A stretch of 64,000 nucleotides of DNA from Eucalyptus grandis (lineage: Eukaryota > Streptophyta > Magnoliopsida > Myrtales > Myrtaceae): contig NC_052616.1 in NCBI RefSeq assembly GCF_016545825.1, forward strand, positions 57,371,278-57,435,277, read 5' to 3'. The notes below the pieces were generated by a model, which searched no databases, was not told the DNA's origin, and worked only from the letters and a program-made list of their open reading frames with translations. Positions 56,901-64,000 of the stretch are shown one piece after another. Every line of letters starts with the position of its first letter. Position 1 is the first letter of the stretch. The position numbers were made by a program, and so were the translations under genes.

Positions 56901-59900
56901 ATGACTATGCACTTGTGTTCTTTGCTTGTCTTCTTCCTGCTTCAAGCACTTCAAAGCAGCACAATTTACAGCATAACTGCATCAAGTCCACTGGCTCAGG
57001 ACCAAACCCTTGTCTCTAGTAGTCAAATCTTTGAGCTCAGGTTCTTCACGCCCAAAGGATCAGCAAAGCAGTACGTAGGAATATGGTACAAGCAGATGAC
57101 TCCCTCTAGAGTTGTCTGGGTGGCCAACAGGGACAAGCCACTTGGACATACAGATCAATCTGCAAGTTTAATAATTGGCGAAGATGGAAATCTGAAGCTT
57201 CTTGATGGGCGACAAAACACTGTGTGGTCTACTAATGCCATGGCAAAGTCGAATTATTCTGAAGCATTGCTTTCAGACTATGGAAACTTTGTTCTTCAAG
57301 ACAGGAACGCGCATATAATGTGGGAAAGCTTTGACGAGCCAATAGACACTCTCTTGCCAAACATGAAGATTGGAGTAAATGTGAAAGAAGGAAAGAAACT
57401 AAACTTGACTTCCTGGAAAGGCGAAGATGATCCCTCACACGGAAGCTTTGTCGCGGGAGTGACATCGGAGACACCACCTCAGCTTTTCATTTGGAATGGA
57501 TCAAGTCCTTACTGGAGAAGTGGACATTGGGATAAAACCAAGTTCATCGGAGTACCAAACATAACCAACATATTTTACGATCTCCAACAAGATAATGTCC
57601 AGGGAACCTCATATTATTACCTCAAAAATTACAACAACTCCATCTTTGAATATGTTTTCATCTCTTCTGAAGGATCTCTAAAGGCAGCTTATTGGTTCAA
57701 TGGCTGGATAACATATTGGGAGGTACCGGCACCAACTAACCCTTGTGACATTTATGGAATATGTGGCCCCTTTGGAGTTTGCAACCCGTTTAGTTCACCC
57801 ATATGCAGATGCTTAAAAGGTTTTAAACCTAGATCAGATGAAGAATGGAACAGAGGAAACTGGACCAGAGGGTGCCTTAGGAAAATGGAATTGAATTGTC
57901 AGAAATCTGCAAGTGCAGCAGCTTCAACAACTGTGGAAAAAGATATGTTTAGGCAAATGAGACAAATAAAATTGCCTGATTCCGCTGATCATTTGTTGAT
58001 AGATAATGCGGAAGGATGTCAAAGTTGGTGCCTAGAAAACTGCTCGTGCTTGGCCTTTTCTTATGTAAATGCTATAGGATGTATGGCTTGGAGTAAAGAC
58101 CTCCTAGATACTCAGCAATTATCCATGGGTGGCGAAGATCTATTTATTCGACTTGTGTATGCGAGTGCGGGTATGGATACAGGTTGAAATGGTTGAATCA
58201 ATACAAGTTTGGTTTTGCACTTCCTGTGCTTCTTATAATATATTTTCTATGGTTCAGGTGTACCTACGCGAACAAAACTTATCATCGGCCTAAGTACTAT
58301 TTCTGGCATCATCTTATTTGGAGCTAGTATTTCAGTCTGTGGTCTTTCAAAGTGGAGAGGTAATAAAAGATGTATAGTTTGTTGCTATTTTAAGGGTGAT
58401 TTTGCGCTAACTGCAATATAAGAATCTTAAATTATTGGTAGAACCACGGCTTCAGGAGCCTACTCTGCTACTAATGTTCTCATGCTTATCTTGAGTTGAT
58501 TTTGTTCTATCTGTAAAATGCAGGGAAGTTTAGGAAAATGAAAATCCCAAGGCTCTTTACGTCAGAAAAATTGCTAAGGGACACTACTTGGAAAGACCAG
58601 ATGAAGGAAGATGATACATCAAAACTGGTCGTTTATGACTTTGATAGCATACGCCTCGCGACAGATAACTTCAACGTGAAAAACAAACTCGGGCAGGGAG
58701 GGTTTGGCCCAGTTTATAAGGTAAAAGAAAAGCCTTCTCTGAGGGAAATAAGGAGATTATCCAAGGTCTGATAGTGCTATTCATTTTGAAACAGGGAAAA
58801 CTGAACGATGGTAAGGAGATAGCAGCAAAGAGACTTTCAAGCAGCTCGGGCCAAGGCATAGCGGAGTTCAAGAATGAGATTCTTCTAATTTCCAAACTTC
58901 AACACCGAAATCTGGTGAGACTCTTTGGTTGCTGCATTGAGGGAGAGGAAAAGATTCTAGTGTATGAGTACTTGCCCAACAAGAGCTTGGACACCTTCCT
59001 CTTTGGTTAGTCTCACTCTTTGAAGAACTTATTCCTACTTTCAACAAAATCCGGTATTGAAACTAGATATTTCTTCTGTTTGCGACCTTGTTCAGATTCA
59101 AAAGAGAAGGCAAAACTTAGCTGGAGTGTACGCTTCCACATTATCCAGGGGGTCGCCAAAGGGCTGCTTTACCTCCACCGCGATTCTTGCCTTAGAGTCA
59201 TACATCGGGATTTGAAAGTGAGCAACATTCTCTTGGATGAAAAGATGAATCCCAAGATTTCAGATTTTGGGCTGTCACGGATGTTTGAAGGCACTCAAGT
59301 TTTGGTAAATACTCACAAAATTGTGGGGACACTGTAAGCTTTCTATCATCACTATTAGGAGTACTTACTCATGAGGCAATATATCACCTTAAAAAGTAGA
59401 TTAGCAATATAATGCGCTCAGCTTTCCCTTCATACATGTCCCAACCGTTGCTTTACTATTACCGAGAAAACTCTTCCATGTACATCCAATGGTTCCAATA
59501 TGTTAGTTCACTCCGAGGTAATTATAGACCAGCGCCGCAATGCAAATGCTAAAAGATATGAGAAATACAATGCTCGTCAAGTTGGATGTTTATGACCCTC
59601 CAATTTTCTCATCTCTCATGTCATCATCCTTTAGCCTATGATTTTTTTTGTTTGAACTGTACTTCAAGAATGCTCCACTTATATTATTTTGTCTACAGTG
59701 GCTACATGTCTCCAGAGTATGCCATGGGTGGAATATTTTCTGAGAAATCTGATGTTTATAGCTTTGGAGTACTGCTATTGGAGATTATTAGCGGCAAGAA
59801 GAACACAAGTTTAGATTACCCAGGGCAACATCTCAATCTCCTCACTTATGTAAGAGCAAGATCTAACTTCGAACTACTACACCTCCATTTTAGTTTTCAA

Positions 59901-60250
59901 CCTTTGGTAGTCCTTGAAACACTCTGACAATCGACTAGTTGTTACAGGCTTGGCACTTGTGGTGTGAAGACAAAGGATTAGATCTAATGGATGAAGGCAT
60001 TGCCGATGCATTTTTGGTGTCAGAAGTGATGAGATGCATTCAGTTAGGGCTTCTCTGTACGCAAGACCATGCCACAGATAGACCCAACATGTTTGCCGTG
60101 GTTCTAATGCTGAATGGGGAGTCCAATCTTTCACAGCCAAAGCAACCGACATATACATTTTCACGCTCGCCGGCTCACGAAGTCCCATCACAAGAAGAAA
60201 GCATCCGATCCGTGAATACCATCACCATTAGTACGGTTGAAGGAAGATAA
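56901..60250 (+). CDS. G-type lectin S-receptor-like serine/threonine-protein kinase, seven exons, complete
   Basis: A plasma-membrane receptor kinase. Exons: 56901-58182, 58258-58359, 58524-58720, 58795-59005, 59096-59333, 59699-59849, 59948-60250, all GT-AG; they add up to 2,484 nt (827 codons plus stop) with compatible phases. Approximate domains: signal peptide 1-28, B-type lectin 30-160 ([10 protein letters not shown]), S-locus glycoprotein region, EGF-like cysteines ([13 protein letters not shown]), PAN domain ([17 protein letters not shown]), membrane helix about 435-457 (its own exon), kinase about 500-780. Kinase motifs are intact: [11 protein letters not shown], Lys539 in EIAAKRL, HRDLK with Asp636, SDFG with Asp654, GYMSPEYA. 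It is an RD kinase. The start at 56901 is preferred to the in-frame ATG 56841 because it opens the hydrophobic leader. FELRFF replaces the usual FELGFF. Family role: self/non-self or defence perception; the ligand is unknown. Confidence 0.92.
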
Positions 60251-61244
60251 AATTCTCAAATGCATTTTCACTATAATTCATCTTTCCAGGGGCTCAGTGT
60301 TCACCAAATTAAGCGGCTTGGATGTGCAATATTTTGTTGCACTTTTATGTGGATATATGATGTAAACATAGAGATTGTGAGGGAATCTAAGTTGCTAGCT
60401 CTTTGGTAGAACAGTGTTATGTGGGCAAGGACGCAAAAAAGTTCAGAACATCTGTAAGCAAAACTAAAGTGTTAGAGCTTCTTTTTAAAGAGGATTTGAT
60501 AGTTAAATTTTCACCTAAAAGATCAAATTCTCCGTCAAACGACAAAATTTGATCCCGAGGAAATACTGTGATCACACGCCATTTTGCATTGACATTTTTA
60601 TCAGCACATCTCTACAATTAGAAACTAGGGACATTGTAGTCTTATTATCTTGGACCCTATGTCAAGAGATAGGCATCACATATGCATTTCATAAAGATTA
60701 AGAATCGAATATGCTAATAATGGCAAAATTCGACCCCTAACTAAAAACACTGACATAGCATCATCATGCATTCACATTTCTCATTACATTTCTTTTGCAC
60801 GCAATAATGGAGCATTCTAATTTATCATATTAGACTCGGCGGCAACAACTTTGATCAACCAAAATGCTAGAGCTCACGGACAGATCGAACCCACACCAGG
60901 ACTCAACCTTTTTCTTTTTTTCATTTGTTGCTGCTTCTCCTGCTTGGGTCAAGGCTCAAACAAACTTGGAAATTTGCAAGCTTAAGCATTGCAATGAACA
61001 TCTTTGACTCTAACTTTTTATTGGCTAATACCATCAAAAACTCTAAACCAGTATATCCATAACACATTTACCCTAATCTAATTTTTTGTTTCACAAGAAA
61101 CTCCCAAACTAATATGAGTGCCATATTCACCCCCAAACTAATTTTGTATCATTAAAAAAAAAGGAACTCTAAATTAGTACAGTCATGCCACATCCCAAAT
61201 TGGTATACATGCACCATATTTACTCCAAATTGTGGTAGTTATGG

Positions 61245-61277
<33 letters not shown>

Positions 61278-61918
61278 TAAATGGGGCATGAGTGCATCAA
61301 ATTAAGGTAAATATGACACGAGTATATTAGTTTGGAATTTTTTATCATATAAAAAATCAGTTTATAATAAATGTAACACAGATTAACAATTTGAAAGTTT
61401 TTATTATACAAAAATTAATTTTGGATAGATGTGGCATTGGTGTACCAATATGTTGCTTTTTGAGGCATGAGCCCTTCTTCTAATGGTATATAGCACATGA
61501 CTTACTCCAAAGAGTTATAGTTTCCCAAATTCGCATTAATCGAAGGTATTAATTGATCCTTACATGAGGCAGGCAGCCCATAAACGGTGATCTAAGGGCA
61601 TCAAAGTGGGAGTTTCTAATGTCCGTTTGGCCTGAAAATTTTACATAACTATAATCTACATATTAGCTCACTCCACTACAAATTTCTGTCAAAACGGACA
61701 AACGATGACTACATACTTGTCGTTTCCATGCGACTGCATAGTGTGCCCAAGCCTGACCCATGACCCAAGTTGATTGATTTTAGTGACAAAGACTCGATGG
61801 ATCAAGCTTGAAATGTTGGACAAAAACCAATGCACTTTAAGGCTTTGAACCAGTGGATATTGGTTAGAAATCATTGGGTAAGGATGGGCTTGGCCAGTGA
61901 CCATATAAAGGGATTCAA
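60251..61918. other. 3' flank of the S-domain kinase, noncoding
   Basis: Probable 3' UTR followed by AT-rich spacer. From about 61012 to 61470 there are repeated phrases such as AACTCTAAA, CCCAAACTA, CCAAATTGGTATACATGCAC and a T-run at 61248-61276, in inverted arrangement, which looks like a decayed MITE without clear ends. No gene. Confidence 0.5.
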
Positions 61919-62297
61919 AAAAAATTATTCAAAATTCTTAAACTTATTGTACAACGACCAATTCAGTCCTAAATCATTTACTTATGCCAATTTAGTATTA
62001 AATATTTTGACAATTTGTCAATTTAGTTATAAACCTTTTAATGATTTGCCAGTGTAGTCCTTAGACAATTTCCAACCAAACTTATCCGGAATGATTACAT
62101 TGGTAAATTGCTAAAAGATTTATGAATAAATTGACAAACTATCCAAAAGTTTAGAACACAATTAGTACAATTAAAAGGTTTATAACTAAACTAGTTGCCT
62201 TACAATAAGTTTAGGACTGCATTAACACAATTGAATAGTTTATGACTAAATTTGTTGCCGTACAATAAGTTTATAACTTTTTGGACAATTATCCCGA
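61919..62297. mobile_element. MITE with 9-bp target duplication
   Basis: 379 bp with imperfect inverted ends: left TTCTTAAACTTATTGTACAA, right (reverse complement) AGTTATAAACTTATTGTACG; the phrase TTGTACGGCAA or its complement recurs. A perfect 9-bp duplication GGGATTCAA lies at 61910-61918 and 62298-62306, of Mutator type. Noncoding. Confidence 0.82.
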
Positions 62298-64000
62298 GGG
62301 ATTCAAGATACTTTTTTCTCTCTCTCTAAATTCATCCCTCTCATTTGCACCTTCATTTCTCTGGTTCATTCTCTAGTCTTCATTTCCTAGTACTCTCTCT
62401 AGGCTTGAAAAACCATAAAAACTATGATTTGAGGAACCCAAAATCATTAAGTAACAAGTGAAGGTTGAGGGAACTATAGCAAATTGTGTCGGTTTTGCTA
62501 AATATCGTGAGTTGAGTGAGAGCCTAGGACCCCTTGCTTCACGAATTCAAGGTAAAACACTTTCTTCCCTCTATCATTTTAAGTTGTAACTCGTTCTCCA
62601 AAGATAAACAAGCTTCGAATTATAGTTAAAAGTTGAGGTATGGTAGCTCTCATAGCCATTGCATGCATTATGAATCTACTACCTTGGTCTATTGATCGAT
62701 TGACACAGTTATGGCATCTAGTACATATGATTTGACCTTTTTGGGTTACATTAGACTTAAGTTTGTTGTTAAACCGGTCCATTTCCTCCTCCCTTGGCTG
62801 TGACCCCTTCTAGCTTTATCTAGCCGTTTCCCTTTATTTTTTGTTGAAAAACCTTGCAAATGTGTCTCGCCCCATGCTTTGGCCAAGGGCCCTAGGGTGT
62901 CAAGCTCACTTTTCTTCATCATTTACTCAAGTCGATATCATATTCTATGATAGATTAAGATGTAATGTTGATTCCTATGTTGAATGTCATGTTTGCAAAG
63001 TTTGAGACCTGGCATCAAGCCGTTCTAAGGATCGGTCCTTGGATATGATTAACCTTATTTCTTTTGCCACGTATGTTGTTTAATCTCATATTTTAGTGAA
63101 ATCACACATTATCATTCACATGTCACAAAGATTCCATGTTTATTTGGAACTGTTTAGTGGGCAAATGAGCACATTTAGCTTATTGTCAAGTCACATTAGC
63201 ATGTTTGCCTCATATTTGTAGAATTTTCATTATGGTTATTAATTTAAATTTATCCAACACGTTTTTGGTATAGTTTAGATATCTAATCATGTTATCATTA
63301 TTATCATCATTTAGCTTTTGGAGACATGCACTCCTTAATTTAGGCCATTTGTAAATTTAATTATTAGCAGCCTTAGGAGTCCTATTCCAAGGTTCAACAA
63401 CAAGAGAATGAATATATTTTGCCCGACTCATATTGGGTTTTCTTGTTGCACCTCAATTGCTTTTGATATCATAGTATTTTACTTGGTATGATGTTATTTT
63501 GATGGTTAATGTTCTTGTGTTATACAACTTTGATTATGTGTGGTCATGTAAATGTGTCTGCTTTGGATTTAAAAGTTTTGAAGATCGCATGATTAAATGC
63601 TTTCAAGAAAGAGGAAAAGATACCAAATTAGGCATTAGACAGACATCTAGCGCTATCAAGGCCCTACGCTCGAGTCTCTAATTTGCAAAAGTAAAATGAC
63701 CTCTCACATTTTACTTGGCCTCTAAGCAACCTTTAATAGATTGGTGGCCATTCTTAAATTAAAAATAGCATTACATAATTAACCAAGGAAATCAAGCTAC
63801 AATTGTTAGGCTTTTGGAGAACTTGGGCCAATTACAAGCACCACCTCACAAGAGGGATTGTCTACACTTGCTTGTTAATCCATTAACCATCTTAGGGGTT
63901 ATTCATTCAGAGGGTCGCAACAAGTCTCCCATAACAGAGGCATCGAACAAGAAGCAAGAAAGGTCATGGCTTTAGTAACGTTATGCATGATATAAATCAC
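62298..64000. other. Noncoding sequence, nothing recognised
   Basis: A CT-rich stretch near 62320-62400 and AT-rich sequence follow. The largest frames (62579-62782 minus, 63499-63681 plus) show no known motif. No tRNA or repeat ends were recognised. Confidence 0.5.

Noticed and set aside
63499..63681. A 60-codon plus-strand frame near the window end
   Set aside because: No motif, no homologous pattern recognised and AT-rich context; consistent with chance.

Overview
The window is nuclear DNA of a flowering plant. Three things show this: intron-bearing receptor-kinase genes with plant-type splice sites, Ty1/copia retrotransposons of the plant-specific Sirevirus type, and Mutator-like elements (MULEs) with 9-bp target-site duplications. 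The style of the receptor genes and of the GC-rich repeats would suit a woody eudicot, perhaps Myrtaceae. That is inference and the sequence does not prove it. No bacterial, organellar or CRISPR features were seen.

Layout. From 1 to 2.55 kb lies a degraded gypsy-type LTR, cut by the window edge. From 3.28 to 32.3 kb lie the remains of one cysteine-rich receptor-like kinase gene (psiCRK-1), torn apart by nested insertions: MULE-1 (3347-8288, itself carrying an inverted copy of the gypsy-type LTR), MULE-2 (9096-19841, split by Sirevirus Copia-1 at 10220-19766), a lone Sirevirus LTR in the membrane-segment exon (20146-21069), and Sirevirus Copia-2 (21481-31066, minus strand) a few bases inside a kinase exon. 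A second CRK remnant lies at 32.93-33.2 kb. From 34.2 to 47.6 kb there is a tandemly duplicated ~1-kb noncoding unit. Its first copy was split by a solo gypsy-type LTR (34313-36246) and by Sirevirus Copia-3 (36625-46082). From 47.8 to 55.2 kb there is a second duplication, of Copia 3' part plus CRK promoter plus CRK first exon. It gives a truncated CRK (52398-52595) and a CRK with an intact ectodomain exon (54403-55207). From 55.3 to 56.8 kb there are two inverted copies of a MULE-like repeat. From 56.9 to 60.25 kb lies the one apparently complete gene, a G-type lectin S-receptor-like kinase with seven exons and an open 827-codon frame. The rest is noncoding with a small MITE (61919-62297).

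How it fits together. This is a plus-strand receptor-kinase cluster, of the kind used for surface perception and defence signalling. The CRK members have decayed by transposon insertion and duplication, while the neighbouring S-domain kinase stayed intact. The three Sirevirus copies have long LTRs with perfect 5-bp target duplications, tRNA-Met-type primer sites, gag, pol and an extra reading frame between pol and the 3' LTR.

The most unusual signal is that differences between copies, and even between the two LTRs of one copy, concentrate at CAG/CTG trinucleotides, in patches. This is best explained by systematic base-calling loss at CHG-methylated sites, so many apparent frameshifts in these elements may not be real.
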